Assembly (NCBI GenBank): GCA_002346535.1 | Contig: DDZZ01000076.1 | Coordinates: 540-36,078, forward strand | Reading direction: 5' to 3' | Source of the DNA: Opitutales bacterium UBA2995 | Lineage (GTDB): Bacteria > Verrucomicrobiota > Verrucomicrobiia > Opitutales > UBA2995 | DNA: 35,539 bases | Shown here: positions 25,518 to 33,932 of the stretch, in pieces | Numbering within the stretch: the first letter of the stretch is position 1 | Layout: every line of letters begins with the position of its first letter | Notes under the pieces: model-generated | The model's input: only the letters and a program-made list of their open reading frames with translations | Databases searched by the model: none | Told to the model about the DNA's origin: nothing | Translations under genes and position numbers: made by a program

Positions 25518-26582
25518 ATGCATGAAATTTGGTCACAACTGAAAACCTGGATTGACTCGGGGGATGCTTTTGCCATCGCAACTGTTGTTAAGGCGCGGAG
25601 CCCATCTCCGCGCGGGATAGGTTCGGTCTTGGCGATTTCTGCAGACGGTAAACGGTTTATAGGTTCCGTGAGCGCAGGATGCGTGGAAACAGAAGTGATT
25701 GAACTGGCCCAGGCTTGCCTTAAAGATGGCCAGACCCGTTGGTCCGAATTTGGACCCAGCCAGGGATTTCCTTGGGAAGTAGCTTTTTCTTGTGGAGGCA
25801 AGATAACCGTTCGTGTGGATCGTTTCGATTATAGTAATTCTATGATCCAAGCCCTCATAGACCTGCATGAAAGCCACGGATCTGGCATCTGGCTTTCAGG
25901 AGAGGGCCAACAAGGATTGTTGATGGAGGATGGCTCTTTTGTTGGGGACAAGGACGCTTGGGGAATGGAATGTCTTTCTGCAGCAAAAGAGATTTTGGAA
26001 CTTGGAGGCCCTACCAAAGAAATTAAGACTCTGGCAGGTAAAGTGCTTCTCCGTCATGTTTCACAACCCTTCCGCTTGTTTATTATCGGTGCGGGACACA
26101 TTTCTATCAACCTGGTGCATTTAGCAAAAGCGCTCAATTATCAAACGATCATGATAGATCCTCGGGAATCGTTTGCACAGGACGAGCGATTCGAAAATCC
26201 CCCTGATCGCCTAATATGCGCGTGGCCGGAAAATGCCCTTTCAAAAATTCAGCTTACACCTTTCGATAGTTTAGTAGCGCTTACCCACGATCCGAAAATA
26301 GATGATCAAGCACTGAAAATTGCTCTTAAGAGTAAAGCATCCTACATTGGCGCATTGGGTAGCACACGAAGCCATGAGGTGCGTTTAAAGCGCCTTGCTT
26401 CTGAAGCAATTGATCAAAATGATCTGGCTCGAATCCATGGCCCCGTGGGTTTGGATATTGGGAGCAGTACACCTGCTGAAATCGCTCTTAGTATCATTGC
26501 CGAAATGGTCCAGTTGAAAAATCGGGAGAATTTGGAAGAAAAGAAACAAACCGCTGAGAACGCAGGGAGCGCGGAGGTTTGA
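25518..26582 (+). CDS. xdhC: XdhC/CoxF-family molybdenum hydroxylase maturation factor
   Basis: XdhC proteins bind the molybdenum cofactor, help sulfurate it and insert it into xanthine-dehydrogenase-type enzymes. The N-terminal XdhC/CoxI domain shows ATVVKARSPSPRGIGSVLA and GSVSAGCVETEVIELAQ. After a linker, a Rossmann-like domain has LFIIGAGHISINLVHLAKAL and YIGALGSTRSHEVR, and ends HGPVGLDIGSSTPAEIALSI. Length is 354 aa. It is divergent from the hydroxylase genes. Its TGA shares a base with the next ATG (TGATG), so translation is probably coupled with the mocA-like gene. Confidence 0.93.
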   Translation: MHEIWSQLKTWIDSGDAFAIATVVKARSPSPRGIGSVLAISADGKRFIGSVSAGCVETEVIELAQACLKDGQTRWSEFGPSQGFPWEVAFSCGGKITVRVDRFDYSNSMIQALIDLHESHGSGIWLSGEGQQGLLMEDGSFVGDKDAWGMECLSAAKEILELGGPTKEIKTLAGKVLLRHVSQPFRLFIIGAGHISINLVHLAKALNYQTIMIDPRESFAQDERFENPPDRLICAWPENALSKIQLTPFDSLVALTHDPKIDDQALKIALKSKASYIGALGSTRSHEVRLKRLASEAIDQNDLARIHGPVGLDIGSSTPAEIALSIIAEMVQLKNRENLEEKKQTAENAGSAEV

Positions 26583-27202
26583 TGTTTAGCAGTATCAGTG
26601 CTGTTAAGATAAATCCGATGACAACTTCTAAAAAAAACATTTGCGCAATCATTCTGGCGGCCGGGGAATCGAGGCGTTTTGGAAACAAAAATAAACTGCT
26701 TGTGACGTTAGATGGAAAACCGCTTCTCGAGCGGGTGGTTTTAGCTGTCACGGAAAGTGAAGTCTCCCATGTTATTGCGGTCACGGGATGCGATTGCGAA
26801 AATGTAAAGGTATTACTATCCGGATACGATGTTGAATTTGTAGATAATGAAAGGTGGCGTGAGGGGATGGGAACATCATTGGCTTGTGGAGCTGAGGCTG
26901 TTTCCAAGGATCAGTATAATGGAATTTTGGTTTGCTTAGGTGACTTGCCGTTTCTTGAGGCAGCCACTGTCAATCAAGTTATTAAAGCTTTCGTTGACAA
27001 CGGATCTCAATGGATTGTTGTACCTGAATATGAAGGAAAGGGAGGGCATCCCGTTTTGTTTCCAGCGAACTATATTTCTAGGCTGGAAAAAATGCGTGGC
27101 GATCAAGGGGCCAAATCAATCATTCGAGAATCCGATCCCATAGTCTTGGATGTCGGATCTAAAGAAATAATTCGGGACGTTGACCGCCAGGCTGATTTTT
27201 AA
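26582..27202 (+). CDS. mocA: MocA-like molybdenum cofactor cytidylyltransferase
   Basis: A 206-aa MobA-like NTP transferase: IILAAGESRRFGNKNKLL (nucleotide-binding loop), VCLGDLPFLE (metal-binding Asp) and KGGHPVLFP. With xdhC directly upstream, the likely reaction is attachment of CMP to molybdopterin, giving the cytosine-dinucleotide form used by many xanthine-dehydrogenase-family enzymes. I choose ATG 26582, which has GGAGG five bases before it and overlaps the xdhC stop. An internal ATG at 26618 would also give a complete domain. CTP over GTP preference is inferred from context, not read from residues. Confidence 0.87.
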   Translation: MFSSISAVKINPMTTSKKNICAIILAAGESRRFGNKNKLLVTLDGKPLLERVVLAVTESEVSHVIAVTGCDCENVKVLLSGYDVEFVDNERWREGMGTSLACGAEAVSKDQYNGILVCLGDLPFLEAATVNQVIKAFVDNGSQWIVVPEYEGKGGHPVLFPANYISRLEKMRGDQGAKSIIRESDPIVLDVGSKEIIRDVDRQADF

Positions 27203-27416
27203 TTCCACCTCCTTTGGATACGGACAAATTTTTCTGATACAGGAGGATCAATCGCTGCCTCTGTCGTAAAGAGATTATGGGTGCCTTGATCTACATTGCC
27301 TTGTAGGGTAAATGGGTAAATCCGCCTAGACATCCAATATTGGGTGAGACTTAGATGATGCGTTAACCTTTGTAGCGTTTGCATCATTCAACTCAGATTT
27401 GATAACGTTTGGAAGA

Positions 27417-27596
27417 ATGACTCCACTAAGCATTCTTGCATATGTGCTGGATTGGGCTTTTCTTGTTTTTTCTGTTTTTGGAGCCCTAGCATTTTACCAG
27501 GCTTGTATAGATGAGATTAAATTGTGCTGGTCGTTCAAAAGCTATCTTGGCTTGGTCATTTTCGCCAGCATGCTATTCTTTGGATACGATCTCTAA
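27417..27596 (+). CDS. Possible small two-helix membrane protein
   Basis: A 59-aa frame from ATG 27417, preceded by GGAAG. It has two hydrophobic stretches (about 5-27, ILAYVLDWAFLVFSVFGALA, and 43-57, YLGLVIFASMLFFGYD) separated by a short loop with DEIKLCW. No family is recognised. It lies 120 bases upstream of the pyruvate carboxylase ATG on the same strand. The regular helix-loop-helix pattern is the only evidence for coding. Confidence 0.4.
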   Translation: MTPLSILAYVLDWAFLVFSVFGALAFYQACIDEIKLCWSFKSYLGLVIFASMLFFGYDL

Positions 27597-27716
27597 TAGA
27601 ATGCATTGCTTCCCAATTGGATTTATTGAGTAGCTTTGAATTTTTTTGTCCTATTGACACATTGGGATCGAACCTCAGATTTACCGGTTCTGTCCATTGG
27701 GAATTTTTATAATTTG

Positions 27717-30700
27717 ATGAAGAAATTATTGGCCGCAAATCGAAGCGAAATTGCAGTTCGCATTTTTCGAAGTGCTACCGAATTGGGGTATAGAACTGTT
27801 GCCGTATACGCCAACGAGGATCGATTTGGTGTCCACCGCTTCAAAGCGGACGAGGCTTATTTAGTAGGCAAAGGCAAGGGGCCAGTAGCAGCCTACTTAG
27901 ATATACCCAGCATCATTGATTTGGCTAAAAAGAAAGATGTCGACCTGATCCATCCGGGCTACGGCTTTTTATCTGAAAACGCGGAATTCGCTGAAGCGTG
28001 TGAATATAACGGCATTACTTTCGTTGGTCCCAGCTCCGATTTGCTTCGTCGAATGGGTGACAAGATCGAGGCGCGCAAAATTGCTGAACAAGCGAATGTA
28101 CCTACTTTGCCGGGCACGCAGGATCCCGTCTCAGATCCGGTAAAAGCCGCCAGGATGGCAAAAAAGATCGGTTTTCCTTTGATTATAAAAGCAGCCTACG
28201 GCGGTGGTGGAAGAGGAATGCGCGTGGTCAGGAATCCCAAGGACCTTAAGCCTTTACTCGAGGAAGCCCAGGGGGAAGCGGAACGTGCATTTGGCAATCC
28301 GGCAGTTTTTCTGGAGCGATACATTGGGCGGGCCAAACACATCGAGGTCCAAATTCTGGGAGATAAAAAAGGTAATGTGGTTCACATGCATGAACGGGAT
28401 TGTTCCGTGCAAAGGCGTCATCAAAAAGTCATCGAAATAGCGCCTTCCATTGGAATCCCGGATAAGATTCGGGAAGAACTGTGCGATGCCGCGGTCAGGA
28501 TTGCCAAATCAATTGGATACTATAGTGCTGGCACTGTTGAATTTTTAATGGATCTGGATTCCTATGAGTGGTTTTTCATCGAAATGAATCCACGTATCCA
28601 GGTGGAGCATACGGTGACTGAAGTCATTACAGGTATCGACATCGTGCGTAGTCAGGCCCTGATTGCACAGGGACATTCTCTCCATGGCGATACGATTGGC
28701 ATTCCGAAACAGGAAGACATGCCGCGCAACGGCTTTGCAATTCAGGCCCGGGTAACCACCGAGGATCCTGAACATAATTTTGCTCCCGATTACGGAAAAA
28801 TCGTCAATTACCGAAGCGCGGCAGGCTTTGGCATTCGACTCGATGGGGCCATGGGAGATACCGGTTCTGTAATTACCCCTTTTTATGATTCTCTTTTGGT
28901 GAAACTGACTGCTTCGGCTCGAAGTTTTGATTTGGCTATTCAGCGGTTGGATCGAGCGCTCCGTGAAATGCGGATAAGGGGCGTTAAAACAAACATTCCC
29001 TTTATCGAAAACGTCATTCATCACGACACTTTCAAATCAGGTGAGGCGATTACCACACTCATTGATACAACCCCTGAGCTATTTAAATTTAAGCGGCGCC
29101 GTGACCGGGCAACGAAACTGTTGAAGCTCTTGGGGGAAACAATTGTAAATGGGAATGATCAGGTCAAAGGCCGCGCTATTCCCAGTATGGATCTACCTGT
29201 TATCATTCCGGATTATGATCCTAAAGCTCCGAAGCCAGAGGGTACTAAAAATTTTTTGAGCAAGCATGGTCCGGAAAAATTTTCGGAATGGACACGGAAG
29301 CAGCGTCGATTGTTGATCACCGATACCACTCTGAGGGATGCCCATCAGTCTCTATTAGCTGCTCGGATGCGCTCTTACGACATGAATGCCGTTGCGGACT
29401 GCATCTCACAGCGGGCACACAACCTTTACAGTGTGGAATGTTGGGGCGGTGCGACTTTCGACACATGCATGCGCTTTTTACGCGAAAATCCATTCAAGCG
29501 GCTCCGGGACCTGCGCGAAAAAATTCCTAACGTTTGTTTTCAAATGTTGCTGCGCGGTGCCAACGGTGTAGGATATTCGAATTATCCCGACAACGTCATC
29601 CGTGGATTCGTCAAACACTCGGCCGAATCGGGCATGGATATTTTTCGGATCTTTGATTCCTTGAATTATTTGCCCAATCTCAAAGTGGCAATGGAGTCTG
29701 TCCGCACTGACACGAACTCCGTTTGCGAGGCAACAGTTTGTTATACAGGCGATATTTTGAATGGTAGCCGCGATAAGTATTCACTGGAATACTACATAAA
29801 AATGGCTAAGGAGCTCGAATCGATGGGCGCCCACATTTTAGCTTTGAAAGACATGTCCGGCCTATGTCATCCGCGAGCGGCGTTCAAATTGATTAAGGCC
29901 TTGCGTTCCGAAATTGGTATCCCCGTTCATTTTCACACCCATGATTCCAGCGGAATTGCCTCAGCTTCCATCATCAAGGCGTCAGAGGCGGGTGCCGATG
30001 TCGTTGACCTATCGATTTCTTCGCTTTCGGGGCTGACGGCGCAGCCGAATCTCAATTCGATCGTCAATGCCTTGCGTGGCGACCGCCGGGATACGCACCT
30101 CGACCTGGAGTTCTTGGATGAGCTTTCCATTTACTGGGAAGCAGTACGACAGTTCTACGAACCTTTCGATACCAGTCCTAAGTTTGGGAGCGCGGAGGTT
30201 TACAAGCACGAGATGCCGGGTGGTCAATACACTAATCTGCGTGAGCAGGCTAGAGCCCTTGGACTCGGGACGCGTTGGCCCGAAGTGGTTCGCTACTACG
30301 AGGAGGTGAACCTGATATTAGGCGACATCGTTAAAGTGACGCCAAGTAGTAAGGTTGTGGGCGACTTGGCGATGTTCTTGCTGACCAAAGGGGTTGATCC
30401 TACTGACTTGGTGAATCTTCCGCCTGGTGAATCGTTCCCGGAATCAGTAGTCGACATGTTGTCGGGAGGCCTAGGACAGCCAACTGGAGGATGGCCCAAG
30501 GACGTGCAAAAAGTAATTTTGGGCGATCTTAAAGCTAACCGAGGCCGGCCGGGAGCCCGCGCTGAAAAGATTGACTTGAAGGAGACCCGCAAAGAGGTGG
30601 CTAAAATTACGCGTCATTCAGCGTGCGACGAAGACGAGCTTTATGAGTATTTAATGTATCCCCAGGTTTTCAGGGATATGGTTAAATATTCTCGGGAATT

Positions 30701-31157
30701 TGGAGAAGCTGGAATTATCCCTACACGAAATTTTTTCTATGGACTCAAACCGGGTGAAGAAATTTCTGTAGAAATCGATGTGGGTAAGACGTTGATCGTG
30801 AAGTTGATTTATGTGAGTGAACCCAATAAGGATGGTGAACGAACCTTAACCTTCGAGTTGAATGGTCGCGCGCGGGAATCCGTCATTCTCGATCATTCTG
30901 CAACAACGGAAACCAAGCGACGCGAGAAGGCCGATAGTACCAATGAAAAACAAGTCGGCGCACCCATTCCTGCCATGGTCAGCAGCCTTCAGATTACCGT
31001 GGGACACCAAGTTGAGAAAGGAGATAAACTTGCTATACTTGAGGCGATGAAAATGCAGACGACAGTTTATGCTCAGTGCGACGGTATTGTCGATCGCATT
31101 CCTGTGCAGGTAGGTGACCAGGTGGAAGCCAAGGATTTGCTAGTTGAGCTTCGTTAG
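27717..31157 (+). CDS. pyc: Pyruvate carboxylase
   Basis: This biotin enzyme carboxylates pyruvate to oxaloacetate with ATP and bicarbonate, an anaplerotic step. All parts are in one 1146-aa chain, the normal length. The biotin carboxylase comes first (KKLLAANRSEIAVRIFRSA, HPGYGFLSENAEFA, ATP-grasp AAYGGGGRGMRVV, EMNPRIQVEHTVTE). The carboxyltransferase follows (ITDTTLRDAHQSLLAARMRS, VECWGGATFDTCMRFL, LLRGANGVGYSNYPDN, HFHTHDSSGIA). The C-terminal biotinyl domain has EAMKM with Lys1112. The frame is open to 27636, but ATG 27717 starts exactly at the family N-terminus. There is no clear Shine-Dalgarno sequence. Confidence 0.97.
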   Translation: MKKLLAANRSEIAVRIFRSATELGYRTVAVYANEDRFGVHRFKADEAYLVGKGKGPVAAYLDIPSIIDLAKKKDVDLIHPGYGFLSENAEFAEACEYNGITFVGPSSDLLRRMGDKIEARKIAEQANVPTLPGTQDPVSDPVKAARMAKKIGFPLIIKAAYGGGGRGMRVVRNPKDLKPLLEEAQGEAERAFGNPAVFLERYIGRAKHIEVQILGDKKGNVVHMHERDCSVQRRHQKVIEIAPSIGIPDKIREELCDAAVRIAKSIGYYSAGTVEFLMDLDSYEWFFIEMNPRIQVEHTVTEVITGIDIVRSQALIAQGHSLHGDTIGIPKQEDMPRNGFAIQARVTTEDPEHNFAPDYGKIVNYRSAAGFGIRLDGAMGDTGSVITPFYDSLLVKLTASARSFDLAIQRLDRALREMRIRGVKTNIPFIENVIHHDTFKSGEAITTLIDTTPELFKFKRRRDRATKLLKLLGETIVNGNDQVKGRAIPSMDLPVIIPDYDPKAPKPEGTKNFLSKHGPEKFSEWTRKQRRLLITDTTLRDAHQSLLAARMRSYDMNAVADCISQRAHNLYSVECWGGATFDTCMRFLRENPFKRLRDLREKIPNVCFQMLLRGANGVGYSNYPDNVIRGFVKHSAESGMDIFRIFDSLNYLPNLKVAMESVRTDTNSVCEATVCYTGDILNGSRDKYSLEYYIKMAKELESMGAHILALKDMSGLCHPRAAFKLIKALRSEIGIPVHFHTHDSSGIASASIIKASEAGADVVDLSISSLSGLTAQPNLNSIVNALRGDRRDTHLDLEFLDELSIYWEAVRQFYEPFDTSPKFGSAEVYKHEMPGGQYTNLREQARALGLGTRWPEVVRYYEEVNLILGDIVKVTPSSKVVGDLAMFLLTKGVDPTDLVNLPPGESFPESVVDMLSGGLGQPTGGWPKDVQKVILGDLKANRGRPGARAEKIDLKETRKEVAKITRHSACDEDELYEYLMYPQVFRDMVKYSREFGEAGIIPTRNFFYGLKPGEEISVEIDVGKTLIVKLIYVSEPNKDGERTLTFELNGRARESVILDHSATTETKRREKADSTNEKQVGAPIPAMVSSLQITVGHQVEKGDKLAILEAMKMQTTVYAQCDGIVDRIPVQVGDQVEAKDLLVELR

Positions 31158-31622
31158 TCCTCGGTTGCCTTAACCAAAGCAAAAATTACTGCTCTGACGT
31201 AATCGTACATTTTCGGGCAATCGCTCGCACGCGGTCCGGCGATATTGAGATGTCGAATATCGTTCAAATGAACAAATTCTTGGAGCGTCATTACAGCCTC
31301 GCTTGTCTTGCATGCTGAAATGTTGATTAGGAGGGAGGTTTTATTGTGTAACTTACAGTTTTCAATTGTGAGGCTGGTTCCTCCTGATACATGTTCGTTG
31401 AAAAAGGCCACTGTGCCGTCGGAGTGGATAACATTCATTTCCGTTCGCTCCGCGTAGCCACCTTCAATTTCAGTTAGCGAATATTTTGCAACGATTGGAC
31501 CATCTTCTGCTTGGCGGTTTTTCGGGCAGTGCCCCCCCGCAAGAAAAACTCAATTTCAGAGCGGCATCGAGCGCTGCTCGGTCGGCCCCGGTTTGGCCAC
31601 CGGATATTATTTTTTGGAGCAT
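31154..31622 (-). pseudogene. Putative molybdenum-carrier protein, frameshifted at a C7 tract
   Basis: From ATG 31622 the protein reads MLQKIISGGQTGADRAALDA, the YpsA/MoCo-carrier N-terminus, then loses frame at a run of seven C (31532-31538 on the plus strand). One base fewer gives GGHCPKNRQAEDGPIVAKYS, LTEIEGGYAERTEMNVIHSD, GTVAFF and a normal C-terminus ending KATED at 31154. The rest is undamaged, so a single homopolymer change accounts for everything: a sequencing error, a recent mutation or a variable tract. The family is named for molybdenum-cofactor binding, and a Mo hydroxylase locus lies 4 kb away. The stop overlaps the pyc stop in convergent orientation. Confidence 0.82.
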
Positions 31623-31708
31623 TTGCTGACTATTAGTATTACTCGATGGCTTTGGATCAAGCTTCCAGCCCGCTTGACACAAATCGCAAGACTACCATCT
31701 TCCCGTGC

Positions 31709-32710
31709 ATGCTTCCCTGGTTTGATAACGGTAAATTCCCTTTGTATTTGGCCCCGATGGCTGGATTTACCGACATCGGTTTCAGGACACTATGCAAAGA
31801 AAAAGGAGCCGATGTGGTTGTGTCAGAGTTTGTATTGGCTGATGCGATACTTCGGGGAGATCACAAGGTTTGGAACTCGATTGAATTTACGGAAGCGCAA
31901 CGGCCCATGGGAGTGCAGATTTTTGGATCTGAGCCCGAGGTTATCGCGGAGGCTGGCAAGATGATTGTCGATCGGCTTAATCCGAATTTTATCGATTTGA
32001 ATTTTGGTTGCCCGGCCAAAAAGGTGACCTGCAAGAACGCAGGCTCTTCATTGTTGAGAGACTTATCCACTCTAGGTAGAATTTGTGCCTCCTTGGTCAA
32101 GGCGCTTCCGGATTGTCCGGTTACCGCTAAAATACGAATTGGTTGGGATAGCGAATCAGTCGTGGCCAAAGAAGCTGGACGCATTATCGAGGACTCCGGA
32201 ATTCAGACCCTGGCAATTCACGGCCGTACTAAAACCCAAGGTTATAAGGGTGATGCTAATTGGGATGTGATTAATCAAGTAGCCGAGACGTTGTCTATCC
32301 CGGTTATCGGTAATGGAAGTATCGCTTCCCGTTATGACATCCGGGGTTTGCGGTCGCGTTATGGCGTTAGTGGTTTGATGATTGGTCGGGCCGCTATCGG
32401 GAATCCTTGGTTGTTTGAGGACCTAAAGTCGCAATTGCAAACCGGGCAACCGGGTCCGCAACCTACAGTAGATGAACGCTTGGCATTTGTTCTGCGGTAT
32501 TCGGAAATCATGAAAGCTCACTACAATCATTTGGGGGAGGACATGATTCTTGGGATTATGAAAGGACGTCTGGTATCTTTCGTAGCTGGTTTCTCTGGTG
32601 CACGAAAAATAAGGAATAGAATGAGCCGGCTGTGCAGCTTCGAGGAGCTCGAAGTTCTCCTCAAGGAGAGTCTGGATGCGGTTCGTTTTACTGAGCTGGC
32701 ACGTGCATAA
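31709..32710 (+). CDS. tRNA-dihydrouridine synthase, DusB-like
   Basis: This FMN enzyme reduces uridines in the tRNA D-loop. Landmarks are LYLAPMAGFTDIGFRTLC and PMGVQIFGSEPE. NFGCPAKKVTCKNAGSSLL carries the catalytic Cys, followed by VTAKIRIGWD, LAIHGRTKTQGYKGDANWD, VIGNGSI and MIGRAAIGNPWLF. These match the bacterial DusB/Nifr3 type. ATG 31709 puts 14 residues before APMAG, as is usual. An in-frame ATG at 31646 adds 21 poorly conserved residues and would sit only 23 bases from the divergent molybdenum-carrier ATG. A terminator follows the stop. Confidence 0.94.
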   Translation: MLPWFDNGKFPLYLAPMAGFTDIGFRTLCKEKGADVVVSEFVLADAILRGDHKVWNSIEFTEAQRPMGVQIFGSEPEVIAEAGKMIVDRLNPNFIDLNFGCPAKKVTCKNAGSSLLRDLSTLGRICASLVKALPDCPVTAKIRIGWDSESVVAKEAGRIIEDSGIQTLAIHGRTKTQGYKGDANWDVINQVAETLSIPVIGNGSIASRYDIRGLRSRYGVSGLMIGRAAIGNPWLFEDLKSQLQTGQPGPQPTVDERLAFVLRYSEIMKAHYNHLGEDMILGIMKGRLVSFVAGFSGARKIRNRMSRLCSFEELEVLLKESLDAVRFTELARA

Positions 32711-32712
32711 AT

Positions 32713-32748
32713 AAAAAAGCCCTGCTGAACCAACAACAGGACTTTTAA
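32713..32748 (+). terminator. Rho-independent terminator of the Dus gene
   Basis: AAAAGCCCTG (32715-32724) pairs with CAGGACTTTT (32737-32746), 9 of 10 positions, around a 12-base loop. The 3' arm ends in TTTT. It starts 5 bases after the stop codon. Confidence 0.7.
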
Positions 32749-32782
32749 TTATAAATTTTCCAGTTTAGGAAGAAGCCTCGTC

Positions 32783-32803
32783 AGAGACGTCAGGGCGTCT
32801 CTA
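32783..32803. repeat. Inverted repeat of REP type
   Basis: AGAGACG, a six-base spacer (TCAGGG) and CGTCTCT form a perfect 7-base hairpin between the Dus and TonB_C genes. The sequence resembles intergenic hairpin repeats scattered in several bacterial phyla. Only one copy lies in this window. Confidence 0.45.
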
Positions 32804-33004
32804 CGGGCCTTCCGAACAAGGCTCTTGCTCCACTCGGTCCACGGCCTCCTTCCGCCAAACTTTGATTTGCTCTACAACCTTAACCACATAATCATAAGTT
32901 CCAGACTAACGAAGCACCTGGCCCTGTTTGGGTAACTTAATCAGATTGCCATTGCTTTGGCGGAAATCTTGAGTTTGGTTATCCTCGTATTTATGATCAC
33001 TCAT
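32801..33004 (-). pseudogene. Possible small gene with one in-frame TAG
   Basis: From ATG 33004 the frame reads MSDHKYEDNQTQDFRQSNGN, LIKLPKQGQVLR, then TAG. It stays open for another 34 codons (SGTYDYVVKVVEQIKVWRKE, AVDRVEQEPCSEGP) to a final TAG at 32801. The hydrophilic composition and the continued open frame suggest a broken 67-residue protein, but no family is recognised and chance is possible. Confidence 0.3.
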
Positions 33005-33098
33005 CTTATTATCACATTTATGGGAGACGATCAATCGGGCTAAAATATTGGAGGGATTCTTTTTTTGAAGGTGTTATGCAAATCAAAGCTTATTCACA

Positions 33099-33830
33099 AT
33101 GAACCTTAAAATAGATAAAAAACCTCTGTTCACGATAATTTGGGCTTTGATTTTCGGGATTTTTTCGTGCTCGGCTGCAGCCGTCGAGGACTTCGAGTCG
33201 CTTCAGGTTGTTTCGGCCAAGTTGCCCAAATATCCCCTGAGACTGACGATGGAAGGGGTTTATGATGGTAAGGCTCGGGTGGTGATCAGTGTAAATGACG
33301 AAGGAGTGGTGGATGACGTTTATTTGGAAGCGTTTACCCATCCCACATTTGGCAAATTGGCCGATAAGTATATTCGACTTTGGACATTCAAACCGGCCAA
33401 GCTTAACGGGGAGCCCATCTCCGTGATCAAGGCCTATGAATTTGATTTTGAAGACAAGCGGGGTGTTCATGCGGCAGGAATAATGGAGTCCAGTGCTGAT
33501 AAATTCAATTGGGGTAGATTTAGTAAGAGTAAAAGAACCTACTCTCCAAAAGAATTGGATCAGATTCCGGTTCCCGTTAACATGGAAACGCCGCTATACC
33601 CGGGGGAATTTAGGGGTCAACGGGTAGAAGGATCTGCGACTGTTCTTTTCTATATCGACGATGAGGGCGACGTGCGCATGCCGCATGTGGTGGAGTATTC
33701 TCACCAAAATTTCGCACAGGTTGCCCTTTTTGCAGTTGAAAAATGGAAATTCCAGCCACCCATGGTGAAAGACAAAGCGGTTGCTATTCTTGTGAGGCAG
33801 GAGTTTAATTTCTACGATAAGGGCCGATAG
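33099..33830 (+). CDS. Tandem TonB_C-domain exported protein
   Basis: A 243-aa protein with a signal peptide (about 8-27, PLFTIIWALIFGIFSCSAAA) and two TonB C-terminal-like modules. The first has ARVVISVNDEGVVDDVYLEA ending LWTFKPAKLNGEPISV. The second has GSATVLFYIDDEGDVRMPHV ending EKWKFQPPMVKDKAVAIL. There is no long transmembrane anchor and no proline-rich linker, so it cannot act as a classical TonB; it may bind outer-membrane receptor TonB boxes or other envelope partners. It is a paralogue in layout of the decayed gene at 2873-3390. It is convergent with the DUF1592-family gene. Confidence 0.8.
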   Translation: MNLKIDKKPLFTIIWALIFGIFSCSAAAVEDFESLQVVSAKLPKYPLRLTMEGVYDGKARVVISVNDEGVVDDVYLEAFTHPTFGKLADKYIRLWTFKPAKLNGEPISVIKAYEFDFEDKRGVHAAGIMESSADKFNWGRFSKSKRTYSPKELDQIPVPVNMETPLYPGEFRGQRVEGSATVLFYIDDEGDVRMPHVVEYSHQNFAQVALFAVEKWKFQPPMVKDKAVAILVRQEFNFYDKGR

Positions 33831-33888
33831 CCTGCTGGGCCTGTGTCCGGTTACCGTGTATTCGGATTACGGCTTACCGGCCTCAATT

Positions 33889-33913
33889 GATGCCTCGGCG
33901 AGGTTGCCATACC
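33889..33913. repeat. Interspersed intergenic repeat, copy 2
   Basis: About 25 bases closely matching 19284-19309, sharing GCCTCGGCGAGG and a tail ending in TACC. It lies 20-44 bases past the stop of the DUF1592-family gene. As with copy 1, it is downstream of a minus-strand gene, in the same orientation. Confidence 0.55.
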
Positions 33914-33932
33914 CATGGTCTAGGAGCCTATC

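Noticed and set aside
27199..27387. Minus-strand 62-residue frame between the mocA-like gene and the small membrane protein
   Set aside because: No family, no convincing start and no compositional pattern of coding.
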